This document shows positions 1-5,939 of a stretch of DNA of 15,210 nt, piece by piece. Where the stretch lies: assembly GCA_902470905.1 (NCBI GenBank), contig CABRIC010000048.1, positions 1-15,210 of the forward strand. Reading direction: 5' to 3'. Origin of the DNA: an uncultured Collinsella sp. Its GTDB lineage: Bacteria; Actinomycetota; Coriobacteriia; Coriobacteriales; Coriobacteriaceae. How positions within the stretch are numbered: the stretch's first letter is position 1; each line of letters starts with the position of its first letter. Below the pieces are notes generated by a model that did not search any database, was not told where the DNA came from, and saw only the letters and a program-made list of their open reading frames with translations. Both the position numbers and the translations under genes were made by a program.

Positions 1-45
1 ACACAAGGAGTATCGTCGGCAGCGTCAGATGTGTATAAGAGACAG
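1..45 (+). other. Residual Illumina Nextera adapter with i5 index (assembly artefact)
   Basis: Bases 27-45 equal the 19-bp Tn5 mosaic end used in Nextera tagmentation (AGATGTGTATAAGAGACAG). Bases 13-26 are the read-1 tail TCGTCGGCAGCGTC. Bases 5-12 are AAGGAGTA, which I recall as the Nextera i5 index S507, and bases 1-4 (ACAC) match the end of the P5 oligo. The four parts are contiguous and in the correct order, so this is untrimmed library sequence, not a transposon in the organism. Genomic DNA begins near 46, and the contig end here is artificial. Confidence 0.97.
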
Positions 46-257
46 GCCATGGCGTCCATGGCGGTGCCGAAGGCGTCGGCAGCGCCGGAGAACTGCTCTT
101 CCAAGCCCTCAACCTCAACGGCCTCGGCGGGAGCGGCGGAAAGCTCGTCCGAAAGCTCGAGCTTGGTCTGGTTCATTTTGAGCCAGCCCCAAGTTGCTGC
201 CGGCATCGCATTAACCTGCTCGAGCGTGGTAGCAGCGGTGTTGGTTTCCTGTTTCAT
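46..257 (-). CDS. sufD: SufD, Fe-S cluster assembly protein (5' part only)
   Basis: The ATG at 257-255 overlaps the sufB stop codon by one base (TAATG), the classic signature of translational coupling. The 70 visible codons begin MKQETNTAATTLEQ and include PAATWGWLKMN, which resembles the N-terminal helical region of SufD-type proteins, where a hydrophobic W/L-rich stretch precedes the beta-helix core. SufD is a SufB paralogue; in the SufBC2D complex it supports cluster assembly and iron entry in the cytoplasm. No catalytic part is visible, because the gene is cut at the adapter junction. The identification rests mainly on position directly after sufC-sufB. The cysteine desulfurase sufS and sufU would be expected further downstream, beyond the left edge. 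Confidence 0.85.
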
Positions 258-1669
258 TATCCGATCGCTCCTTCCATCTCGAGCTTGATCAGGTTGTTCA
301 TCTCGACGGCGTACTCAAGCGGCAGCTCCTTGGAGACCGGGTTGGCAAAGCCGTTGACGATCATGGTGCGGGCCTCTTCCTCCGAGATGCCGCGGCTCAT
401 CAGGTAGAACACCTTGTCGTCGCCGATGCGGCCGATGGTGGCTTCGTGGCCGATGTCGACGTTCTTGGCGCGGATGTCCATGGCGGGGATGGTGTCGGAG
501 CGGCTCTGGTCATCGAGCATCAGCGACTGGCAGCTCACGGTTGCCTTGGAGCCTTCGGCCTTGGGCGTGGCCACGATGGAGCTGCGGAAGGTCTGAATGC
601 CGCCGCTCTTGGAGATGCCCTTGGTCTCGACGGTTGCCGAGGTCTCGGGTGCGTTGAGCACGACCTTGCAGCCGGTATCGAGGTTCTGGCCGGCGCCGGC
701 AAAGGTAATGCCGGTAAAGCTCGAGCGGGCGCGGCGGCCGTTGAGCACGCTCATGGGGTAGAGGTAGCCCACGTGGCTGCCGAAGGAGCCGCTGATCCAC
801 TCGATGTCGCCATCCTCGTCCACGCGCGCACGCTTGGTGTTGAGGTTGTACATGTTCTTGGACCAGTTCTCGATAGTCGAGTAGCGCAGGTGCGCACGCT
901 TGCCCACAAAGAGCTCGACAGCGCCGGCGTGGAGGTTGGCTACGTTGTACTTGGGCGCGGAGCAACCCTCGATAAAGTGCAGGTCGGCATCGTCCTCGAC
1001 GATGATGAGCGTGTGCTCAAACTGGCCAGCGCCCTTGGCGTTAAGGCGGAAGTAGCTCTGCAGCGGGAAGTCGAGCTTGGTGCCCTTGGGCACGTAGACA
1101 AACGAGCCGCCCGACCACACGGCACCGTGCAGGGCCGCAAACTTGTGGTCGGTGGGCGGGATGAGCGTCATAAACTTCTCTTGGATGAGCGGCTCCCACT
1201 GCGGGTCGTGCAGGGCCTCCTCGATGCCGGAGTATACGATGCCCATCTTGGACGCGGTGTCCTGCATGTTGTGGTAAACGAGCTCGGAGTCGTACTGCGC
1301 ACCGACGCCCGCCAGGTAGCTACGCTCGGCCTCGGGGATGCCCAGGCGCTCAAAGGTGTTCTTGATGTCGTCGGGCACCGACTCCCAGTCGTGCTTTTGG
1401 TCGGTGTTGGGCTTGACGTAGGTGACGATGTTGTCCATGTCCAGGCCCTCGATGGAGGGGCCCCACGTCGGGTCGGGAAAACGGTTGAAGATCTCGAGGG
1501 ACTTGAGGCGCAGGTCGAGCATCCACTGCGGCTCGTCCTTCTTGGCGCTGATCTCGCGCACGATGTCGGGCGTGATGCCGGCGTCGAGGCGCTCGAAACC
1601 CTCCTCGCCATAGGTGAAGTCGTAGAGGCTGCGGTCGATGTCCGCGACCTCGGTGCGGTTCTTGGTCAT
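257..1669 (-). CDS. sufB: SufB, Fe-S cluster scaffold protein
   Basis: This 470-aa protein has the normal length for SufB, the scaffold on which SufBC2D builds Fe-S clusters from sulfur delivered by SufS/SufU. The N-terminal helical part (about residues 1-150) is followed by the SufB/SufD beta-helix core. The C-terminal block is highly typical: SCQSLMLDDQSRSDTIP with Cys380, the position of the essential E. coli Cys405, then GHEATIGRIGDDKVFYLMSR (His408-Glu409) and RGISEEEARTMIVNGF. The start ATG lies 12 bp after the sufC stop, and an AAAGGGG Shine-Dalgarno overlaps that stop, so sufC, sufB and sufD should be one transcript and translationally coupled. Nothing is broken or truncated. The family assignment is very secure. 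Confidence 0.98.
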   Translation of the reverse strand: MTKNRTEVADIDRSLYDFTYGEEGFERLDAGITPDIVREISAKKDEPQWMLDLRLKSLEIFNRFPDPTWGPSIEGLDMDNIVTYVKPNTDQKHDWESVPDDIKNTFERLGIPEAERSYLAGVGAQYDSELVYHNMQDTASKMGIVYSGIEEALHDPQWEPLIQEKFMTLIPPTDHKFAALHGAVWSGGSFVYVPKGTKLDFPLQSYFRLNAKGAGQFEHTLIIVEDDADLHFIEGCSAPKYNVANLHAGAVELFVGKRAHLRYSTIENWSKNMYNLNTKRARVDEDGDIEWISGSFGSHVGYLYPMSVLNGRRARSSFTGITFAGAGQNLDTGCKVVLNAPETSATVETKGISKSGGIQTFRSSIVATPKAEGSKATVSCQSLMLDDQSRSDTIPAMDIRAKNVDIGHEATIGRIGDDKVFYLMSRGISEEEARTMIVNGFANPVSKELPLEYAVEMNNLIKLEMEGAIG

Positions 1670-1681
1670 TGCATCGCCCCT

Positions 1682-2482
1682 TTACGCCTGCTGCTCGGCA
1701 GCGGCGGCCTCGACCTGGTCGCGCTGCTCGGCGGCCTCGCGCTCGAAGGTCTCAAAGCCGTTCTTGTCGATCCAGGGGATCAGCGAGGCGTCGTCTTCGC
1801 GCACGATATGACCCTTGACCATAACGTGGACGCGGTCGACATTCAGGTGCTCCAGGATGCGCGTGTTATGCGTGATGATGAGCATGGAGCCGTCGCAGCT
1901 CTTGCGGTAGGCGTCCATGCCATGGCTGACGGTGGAAAGCGCGTCGACGTCCAGGCCCGAGTCGGTCTCATCCAGGATGGCGAGCTTGGGCTGCAACAGC
2001 AGAAGCTGGAGCATCTCAACCTTCTTTTTCTCGCCACCCGAGAAGCCTACGCCCAGCTCACGGTTGAGGTAGGCGGTATCCATGTTGAGTTCGGCCGCGA
2101 GCTCCTTGACGCGACGGCGGAACTCCTTGCCCTTCATCTCCAGGCCGGGGCGGCCGGCGATGCTGGCGCGCAAAAAGCTCGACAGCGGCACGCCCGGGAT
2201 CTCGACCGGGGCCTGGAAGCTCAGGAACAGGCCGGCGCGCGAGCGTTTGTCGGTGGTGAGCTCGGTGATGTCCTGGCCGTCAAAGACGATGCGGCCGTCG
2301 TTGACGGTATAGACGGGGTCTCCCATGACCAGGTGGCCGAGGGTGGACTTGCCGGCGCCATTGGGCCCCATCAGCACGTGGGTCTCGCCGGCGGCGACGT
2401 TGAGGTTGACGTTGTGAAGGATGGTCTTCTCGTCCACGGAGGCGGTCAGACCTTCGATGGAAAGCAGCGGATTTGCGCTCAT
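1682..2482 (-). CDS. sufC: SufC, ABC-type ATPase of the SufBC2D complex
   Basis: This 266-aa soluble ABC ATPase drives conformational change of SufB-SufD during Fe-S cluster assembly. Visible motifs are Walker A GPNGAGKST (residues 39-47), Q-loop LSFQAP near 88-92, signature FSGGEKKK (147-154), Walker B LAILDE (167-172) followed by D-loop SGLD (175-178), and H-loop His205. EKKK after the signature and the ETDSGLD sequence are characteristic of SufC among ABC ATPases. The C-terminus carries an extra Glu/Ala/Gln-rich tail. I chose the ATG at 2482 (MSANPLLSIEG) because an AGAGGG Shine-Dalgarno lies just upstream. An in-frame ATG at 2512 would add 10 residues but has no well-placed ribosome site. 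It is the first gene of the suf operon. Confidence 0.97.
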   Translation of the reverse strand: MSANPLLSIEGLTASVDEKTILHNVNLNVAAGETHVLMGPNGAGKSTLGHLVMGDPVYTVNDGRIVFDGQDITELTTDKRSRAGLFLSFQAPVEIPGVPLSSFLRASIAGRPGLEMKGKEFRRRVKELAAELNMDTAYLNRELGVGFSGGEKKKVEMLQLLLLQPKLAILDETDSGLDVDALSTVSHGMDAYRKSCDGSMLIITHNTRILEHLNVDRVHVMVKGHIVREDDASLIPWIDKNGFETFEREAAEQRDQVEAAAAEQQA

Positions 2483-2546
2483 GCTGTCCCTCTCTGTATA
2501 TGGTTTACTCATAGGTGTACTAAACCCTAGGAATCTTCTCGGAATA

Positions 2547-2574
2547 AAGTTACTATGGGTTCGGCGTTAGTCAA
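2547..2574 (-). promoter_or_regulatory. Candidate sufCBD promoter
   Basis: On the minus strand, TTGACT (2574-2569, 5/6 match to the -35 consensus) is followed after 16 bp by TAACTT (2552-2547), a weak -10 with 3/6 matches. It would start transcription about 60 bp before sufC. The -35 box is convincing and the -10 is not, so a weak promoter or one helped by an activator is possible. Confidence 0.35.
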
Positions 2575-2595
2575 GGGAAAACCCGACTAATCCAC

Positions 2596-2624
2596 TCGAC
2601 TTTTTAGATGTGGGACATAATAAT
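2596..2624 (+). promoter_or_regulatory. Candidate promoter of the Rrf2 regulator gene
   Basis: TCGACT (2596-2601) and AATAAT (2619-2624, 5/6 match to -10) are separated by 17 bp on the plus strand. The -10 overlaps the left arm of the inverted repeat at 2612-2640, so a protein bound there would block this promoter. This arrangement would fit autoregulation of the Rrf2 gene. Confidence 0.4.
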
Positions 2625-2683
2625 CAGGTTTGTTTGCCCCGCGTGCATTAGATTTGGGACAAACAAGCCTGGTATTTTGTCCC
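2612..2683. promoter_or_regulatory. 72-bp compound inverted repeat, candidate operator for the Rrf2 regulator
   Basis: Four related 11-bp half-sites occur: GGGACATAATA (2612-2622, plus), GGGGCAAACAA (2640-2630, minus), GGGACAAACAA (2656-2666, plus) and GGGACAAAATA (2683-2673, minus). They form two palindromes of 29 and 28 bp, with arms matching 7/11 and 9/11. The whole left palindrome (2612-2640) is also the reverse complement of the right one (2656-2683): by hand, 24 positions match with one 1-nt gap, across a 15-bp centre. Rrf2-family operators are typically dyads of this size. Binding by the adjacent regulator is inferred from position. Confidence 0.55.
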
Positions 2684-2704
2684 GGTTACGATGAGAGGGT
2701 AGGT

Positions 2705-3136
2705 ATGCTCATTTCTTCTAAGGGCCGCTATGCCCTCCGTCTGATGATCTATATCGCAGCGCTTGGTGACGCCGAGGGCAAGATTGCCCTGCGCGAGGTC
2801 GCCGACCGCGAGCATATCTCGCAAAAGTATTTGGAGCAGCTGGTCCGTCCGCTCATGAAGGCGGGCCTGCTTAAGAGCGTGCGTGGCAAGGGCGGCGGCT
2901 ACATGATGGCTAAGGACCCCGCCGAGGTACGCGCTGGCGACATCCTACGTGCCGTTGAGGGCAGCACGGCTCCGGTGGCGTGCGATGGCATCGACAACAG
3001 CTGCACCCGCAGCGACCTTTGCTCGACCGTCAAGTTTTGGCGCGGGTTGGACGACGTAATCGAAAAGTACGTCGACGGCGTGACGTTGGCCGACCTGGCA
3101 GCCGTCCCCGAGATCAACTTCGACATTAAGCTGTAG
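2705..3136 (+). CDS. Rrf2/IscR-family Fe-S-responsive transcriptional regulator
   Basis: This 143-aa protein is a full-length Rrf2 regulator. MLISSKGRYALRLM opens the winged helix-turn-helix, and ISQKYLEQLVRPLMKAGLLK (39-58) plus SVRGKGGGYMMAK (58-70) are the recognition helix and wing seen in IscR. Three cysteines, Cys93-x6-Cys100-x5-Cys106, match the [2Fe-2S] ligand cluster of IscR. At the position of the E. coli IscR fourth ligand, His107, there is Val109. I chose ATG 2705 because GAGAGGG at 2693-2699 precedes it and the protein then begins exactly as Rrf2 proteins do; the reading frame extends upstream without a better start. Divergence from sufCBD suggests it senses Fe-S status and controls suf. 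The nucleotidyltransferase gene follows after 8 bp. Confidence 0.93.
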   Translation: MLISSKGRYALRLMIYIAALGDAEGKIALREVADREHISQKYLEQLVRPLMKAGLLKSVRGKGGGYMMAKDPAEVRAGDILRAVEGSTAPVACDGIDNSCTRSDLCSTVKFWRGLDDVIEKYVDGVTLADLAAVPEINFDIKL

Positions 3137-3144
3137 GGGTGCAA

Positions 3145-3432
3145 ATGGCATCTCTCGACAAGGTGTACAAGCAAATCGAAGTTTTTGCTCGGGAATGTGA
3201 CGCCGAGAAGGTCATGTTGTTTGGTTCTCGTGCTCGAGGCGACAACTTGCCCAAGAGCGATATTGACATCGCCGTAGCAGGTTGCCGGGATTTCGGCCGT
3301 TTCTCATATTTGATCGATGAGCGTCTTGATACTCTTTTAGATGTAGATGTCGTCAATCTCGACGAGTCCTTATCGCAGCAATTGCTCGATGAAATTGCCA
3401 GGGATGGTGTGATTCTGTATGAAAAAATATGA
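3145..3432 (+). CDS. MNT-type minimal nucleotidyltransferase (MntA/HI0073-like)
   Basis: This 95-aa protein has the minimal nucleotidyltransferase fold. The hallmark is GSRARGDNLPKSDID, with Gly27-Ser28 in the nucleotide-binding turn and metal-binding Asp39 and Asp41; Asp68 in LDVDVV is the likely third carboxylate. Such proteins pair with a small helical partner encoded next door. In MntA/HepT (type VII toxin-antitoxin) the MNT protein AMPylates and silences its HEPN toxin partner. The start ATG at 3145 is 5 nt after AGGGG, which overlaps the upstream rrf2 stop, and the 3' end overlaps the next gene by 14 nt. A GTG at 3139 is an alternative start. Base composition looks lower in GC than in suf. 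Whether it neutralises a toxin or does something else is not shown by sequence. Confidence 0.88.
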   Translation: MASLDKVYKQIEVFARECDAEKVMLFGSRARGDNLPKSDIDIAVAGCRDFGRFSYLIDERLDTLLDVDVVNLDESLSQQLLDEIARDGVILYEKI

Positions 3433-3838
3433 GAACTTTGCCAGCGCCTTGGCGAATCTTGAGGATGCGCCCAATCAGGATCTCAACAATGATTTTGTTC
3501 AGAGTGGATTGATTAATAAGTTCAATCTTCAATTTGAACTAAGCTGGAAGCTCCTTAAGCGTCTGCTCGAGTATGAGGGTGCCACGCTTGCCGCGTCGGG
3601 GTCTCCTCGTGCCATCTTGAAGGAGGCCTACCGATTCTACGACTTTATTGATGAGGCGGCCTGGCTAGATATGCTCAGAGACCGCAATACGAACGTTCAT
3701 ATCTATGACAATAAGCTCGCTCAGGATTTGATTCAGCGCATCTTGAACGTCTATATCCCCGCTTTCTGTCAGTTGCGAGACGGGCTGATGGAGCGTTACG
3801 GCGAGCTTCTTCTGGTGCCCGACGACCAGTTTGTTTAA
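3419..3838 (+). CDS. HI0074/HepT-like nucleotidyltransferase partner protein
   Basis: This 139-aa, mainly helical protein resembles the HI0074 family (nucleotidyltransferase substrate-binding protein) and the related HepT toxins. NKFNLQFELSWKLLKRLLE (33-51) is the typical family helix, and SPRAILKEAYRFYDFID (62-78) follows. The motif Arg89-Asn-x3-His94-x-Tyr96 (RNTNVHIY) is the R-x4-H-x-Y element of HEPN proteins, associated with RNase activity in HepT and with tyrosine AMPylation by MntA. Its ATG lies inside the nucleotidyltransferase gene (14-nt overlap, different frame), so the two are surely co-expressed. It could be a toxin with intact active residues, or a non-toxic substrate-binding subunit as first proposed for HI0074; sequence alone does not decide. 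Confidence 0.85.
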   Translation: MKKYENFASALANLEDAPNQDLNNDFVQSGLINKFNLQFELSWKLLKRLLEYEGATLAASGSPRAILKEAYRFYDFIDEAAWLDMLRDRNTNVHIYDNKLAQDLIQRILNVYIPAFCQLRDGLMERYGELLLVPDDQFV

Positions 3839-3881
3839 TTCCTTAAGATTTCGCGGAGGGTTGTTGCCGTTTACCGAGGGG

Positions 3882-3910
3882 TTGTTGTGTAACAACGGGC
3901 GAGCTGCAAT
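3882..3910 (+). promoter_or_regulatory. Candidate promoter of the surface-protein gene
   Basis: TTGTTG (3882-3887) and TGCAAT (3905-3910) are spaced by 17 bp, matching -35 and -10 at 4/6 each, about 55 bp before the gene. The -35 lies in the second of two direct repeats, GAGGGTTGTTG (3856-3866) and GAGGGGTTGTTG (3876-3887), and within the small palindrome GTTGTTGTGTAACAAC (3881-3896). The repeats may be a binding site. Confidence 0.35.
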
Positions 3911-3965
3911 ACTTATTTTATCTTTGCAAACTGAACTTTAACTACACCAATGCAGGGAGGATCTT

Positions 3966-5738
3966 ATGCAGCCCAAGCATTCTGCTATTGTCGCGGGCCT
4001 GACGCTGGCGCTTTCGTTTGGCGCCGTTTCCGCGCCGGCACCCGCCGCTGCCGAGGAGCCCACGCCGGGTGTTGCCTCGGATGCCACCGATATCGATAAG
4101 GGCCTTTACACCCAACAGTCCTTCTCGGGCGTGCTGAGGTCGGTCCAGGGCGTTTCGTTTGTCAACGTGACTCCCGAGATGAAGTACTTTACCAAGTACG
4201 AGAGCCATGGTAACTACAACCAGGGATTTTCGTATGGTGACGGCTATAACGCACTGGGCTACTATCAGTTTGATCGCCGCTGGTCGCTCATTCCGTTTAT
4301 GAAGCAGGTTTACAACTACGATTCTGCCAAGTACGGCATGCTCAAGGATGCGATTGATCGCGGCAGCGAGATTTCCAACGCGAGCAATGCCATGTACGAG
4401 AACGGCCAGCTCACCGAGTTGGGCCGTATTGCGCAGGAGGCCTTCCAGGGCGCTTATAATACCGACCCTGCTGAGTTTTCGGCTCTGCAGGATGCCTATG
4501 CGTACAACTCGTACTATGCGGTGACCGAGGCGTGGCTCAAGAGCGGCCTGGGTATTGATATTTCGGGTCGCGCCGATTGCGTCAAGGGCATGGTATGGAG
4601 CATTACCAACATGTGCGGCACCGGTGGTTGCAGGGACTTCTTCCGTTGGGCAAACCTTTCTAACAGTATGACTGATCGCGAGTTTGTGACGGCGCTTTCC
4701 AACAGTGTGGTCAATAACGTGGCGACCAAGTATTCGAGTCAGCCCCAGTATCATGAGGGCTGGAAGAACCGCTACCGCAACGAGCTAAAGGACTGCTTGG
4801 TTTATATCGCTGAGGACGAGGCTGCCGCCGCGACACCCGTGCAGCCCGAGCCCACACCGGCGCCCTCTCCGACACCTGATTCGAATGACGACTCGAGTGA
4901 CGATGCCAACGATGACAGGATGGATGCGCCCTCGACCGATGCTGACGGTAATGGCTCTGCTGGTGGCACTACCAACGACGGCTCTACCTCGAACGGCTCC
5001 AATTCGAACGGCTCTGCTGCGGGCGATTCGTCTTCAAGCTCTGCCGGCAATACGGACAGCGACGCTTCTGGTTCGACCGACGCTGACACCTCTAACTCAT
5101 CCACCGGCTCGAGCGATTCGTCCGTTGACACCGGCTTTAACAACGGCTCCGGCTCTGACGCAACCCCTGATTCCGATGCTTCCAAGGACGACTCGAATAA
5201 AGCGCCGGACGCCCCCGTTGCTTCGCCGGACAAGAAGCCTTCTTTCTCCGAGCAGCTTGGTTCTACGCTGGGCTCTTCGCTGATGGCTGGTGTCAATAAC
5301 GGCTCGACCCAGAACAAGGACAACTCTGATCTGGCTTCCACGGAAAAGGCTGAGGCTGCAAAGGGCGACTCCAAGGACGAGGCATCCGAGAAGGTTGAAT
5401 CCGATAAGAGCTCTCGCTCTGAGGAAAAGGGCGACGAGTCCGCTCAGAAGAAGGACGAGGGTAAGAAGTCTGAATCTGAGGAGAAGGACAAGAGCAAGGG
5501 CAACACCGACAACCAGGTTCAAGAGCAAAATGACTCCAAGACGGTGACCACTACAACCACCACGACCACCACAACCAAGTCCTCGGGCGGAAACATGCCC
5601 AAGACAGGCGATCTGATTGTGATGGCGAGCCTTGCCAGTGCGAGCTTGGCCACGCTGGGCGCTACGTCTATCGTAAGTGGTAAGCATAAGCTCGATCAGC
5701 AGAAGAGGGCTTCTGGGGAGGATGGCTCGGAGGAGTAA
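3966..5738 (+). CDS. Secreted, probably sortase-anchored lysozyme-like surface protein
   Basis: This 590-aa protein starts with a signal peptide (MQPKHSAIVAGLTLALSFGA, likely cleavage near residue 29 after PAAA). Residues about 65-280 resemble the lysozyme-like domain of phage-tail and secreted peptidoglycan hydrolases: YESHGNY with candidate catalytic Glu79, GYYQFDRR (98-105), an aromatic helix near AYAYNSYYAVTEAW, and GMVWSITNMCG (208-218). Cys205, Cys217, Cys222 and Cys277 could form disulfides. A Pro stretch (PTPAPSPTP) leads into a Ser/Asp/Gly/Asn-rich stalk (about 305-440), then a Lys/Glu/Asp/Ser-rich stretch (441-530) and ten Thr in a row. The tail has MPKTG (544-548), a hydrophobic segment and KHK, a sortase-type signal with Met instead of Leu. 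AGGGAGG precedes ATG 3966 by 5 nt. The activity is inferred. Confidence 0.82.
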   Translation: MQPKHSAIVAGLTLALSFGAVSAPAPAAAEEPTPGVASDATDIDKGLYTQQSFSGVLRSVQGVSFVNVTPEMKYFTKYESHGNYNQGFSYGDGYNALGYYQFDRRWSLIPFMKQVYNYDSAKYGMLKDAIDRGSEISNASNAMYENGQLTELGRIAQEAFQGAYNTDPAEFSALQDAYAYNSYYAVTEAWLKSGLGIDISGRADCVKGMVWSITNMCGTGGCRDFFRWANLSNSMTDREFVTALSNSVVNNVATKYSSQPQYHEGWKNRYRNELKDCLVYIAEDEAAAATPVQPEPTPAPSPTPDSNDDSSDDANDDRMDAPSTDADGNGSAGGTTNDGSTSNGSNSNGSAAGDSSSSSAGNTDSDASGSTDADTSNSSTGSSDSSVDTGFNNGSGSDATPDSDASKDDSNKAPDAPVASPDKKPSFSEQLGSTLGSSLMAGVNNGSTQNKDNSDLASTEKAEAAKGDSKDEASEKVESDKSSRSEEKGDESAQKKDEGKKSESEEKDKSKGNTDNQVQEQNDSKTVTTTTTTTTTTKSSGGNMPKTGDLIVMASLASASLATLGATSIVSGKHKLDQQKRASGEDGSEE

Positions 5739-5769
5739 TCTTCCAGATCGTTTTCTATAAGAGTTAAGG

Positions 5770-5805
5770 ACGGGGTTCGATGTGCCTGCATCGGACCCCG
5801 TTTTT
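5770..5805 (+). terminator. Rho-independent terminator after the surface-protein gene
   Basis: ACGGGGT (5770-5776) pairs with ACCCCGT (5795-5801), and CGATG (5778-5782) with CATCG (5789-5793), with one T-G pair between. The result is an unbroken 13-bp stem with a 6-nt loop, followed by a five-T run at 5801-5805. It lies 31 bp after the stop codon and separates this gene from the ATPase gene. Confidence 0.93.
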
Positions 5806-5878
5806 GTTGTGCAACGATTTGTTATGCCCCCTCATGCCCCATGTTGCTACCGTTGCCCGAAACGTTTGCATGTCGATA

Positions 5879-5906
5879 TTGTTTCGCTTTACCCGCTCGT
5901 TACAAT
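5879..5906 (+). promoter_or_regulatory. Candidate promoter of the AAA-ATPase-like gene
   Basis: TTGTTT (5879-5884) and TACAAT (5901-5906, 5/6 match to -10) are separated by 16 bp. The predicted transcript start near 5913 lies upstream of the GTG at 5940, supporting that start over the in-frame ATG at 5841, which would lie upstream of the promoter. Confidence 0.5.
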
Positions 5907-5925
5907 GGGCATCGTGCTGCGTTAG

Positions 5926-5931
5926 AGGGAG
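5926..5931 (+). promoter_or_regulatory. Ribosome binding site fixing the GTG start of the ATPase gene
   Basis: AGGGAG lies 8 nt before GTG 5940. The ATG at 5841 in the same frame lacks a Shine-Dalgarno and would add 33 residues without resemblance to the family. Confidence 0.6.
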
Positions 5932-5939
5932 AGTTTACG

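Noticed and set aside
27..45. Tn5-like mosaic end as a transposon terminus
   Set aside because: It is flanked by the index and read-1 tail of a library adapter, so it comes from tagmentation, not from a resident element.
31..288. Short plus-strand frame at the left edge
   Set aside because: It begins inside the sequencing adapter and runs antisense to sufD.
2482..2512. Upstream ATG at 2512 as sufC start
   Set aside because: No well-spaced ribosome site, and the extra ten residues are not typical of SufC; the ATG at 2482 follows AGAGGG.
446..2530. A 694-codon open frame on the plus strand across sufB and sufC
   Set aside because: It is antisense to two certain genes, has Val/Ala/Leu/Gly-biased composition typical of a GC-rich shadow frame, has no Shine-Dalgarno and shows no recognisable motif.
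2612..2683. The large inverted repeat as a miniature transposable element or terminator
   Set aside because: No target-site duplication or T-run is visible, and its internal dyads and position overlapping a promoter fit an operator better.
3881..3896. Hairpin GTTGTTGTGTAACAAC as a terminator after the HI0074-like gene
   Set aside because: The stem is only 6 bp, AT-rich, and followed by GGGCGAGC rather than a T-run; a protein-binding palindrome is more likely.
4850..5590. Repetitive-looking GACTCG/GGCTCT stretch as a tandem repeat or CRISPR-like array
   Set aside because: There is no constant repeat unit or spacer pattern; it encodes the Ser/Asp/Gly-rich stalk of the surface protein.
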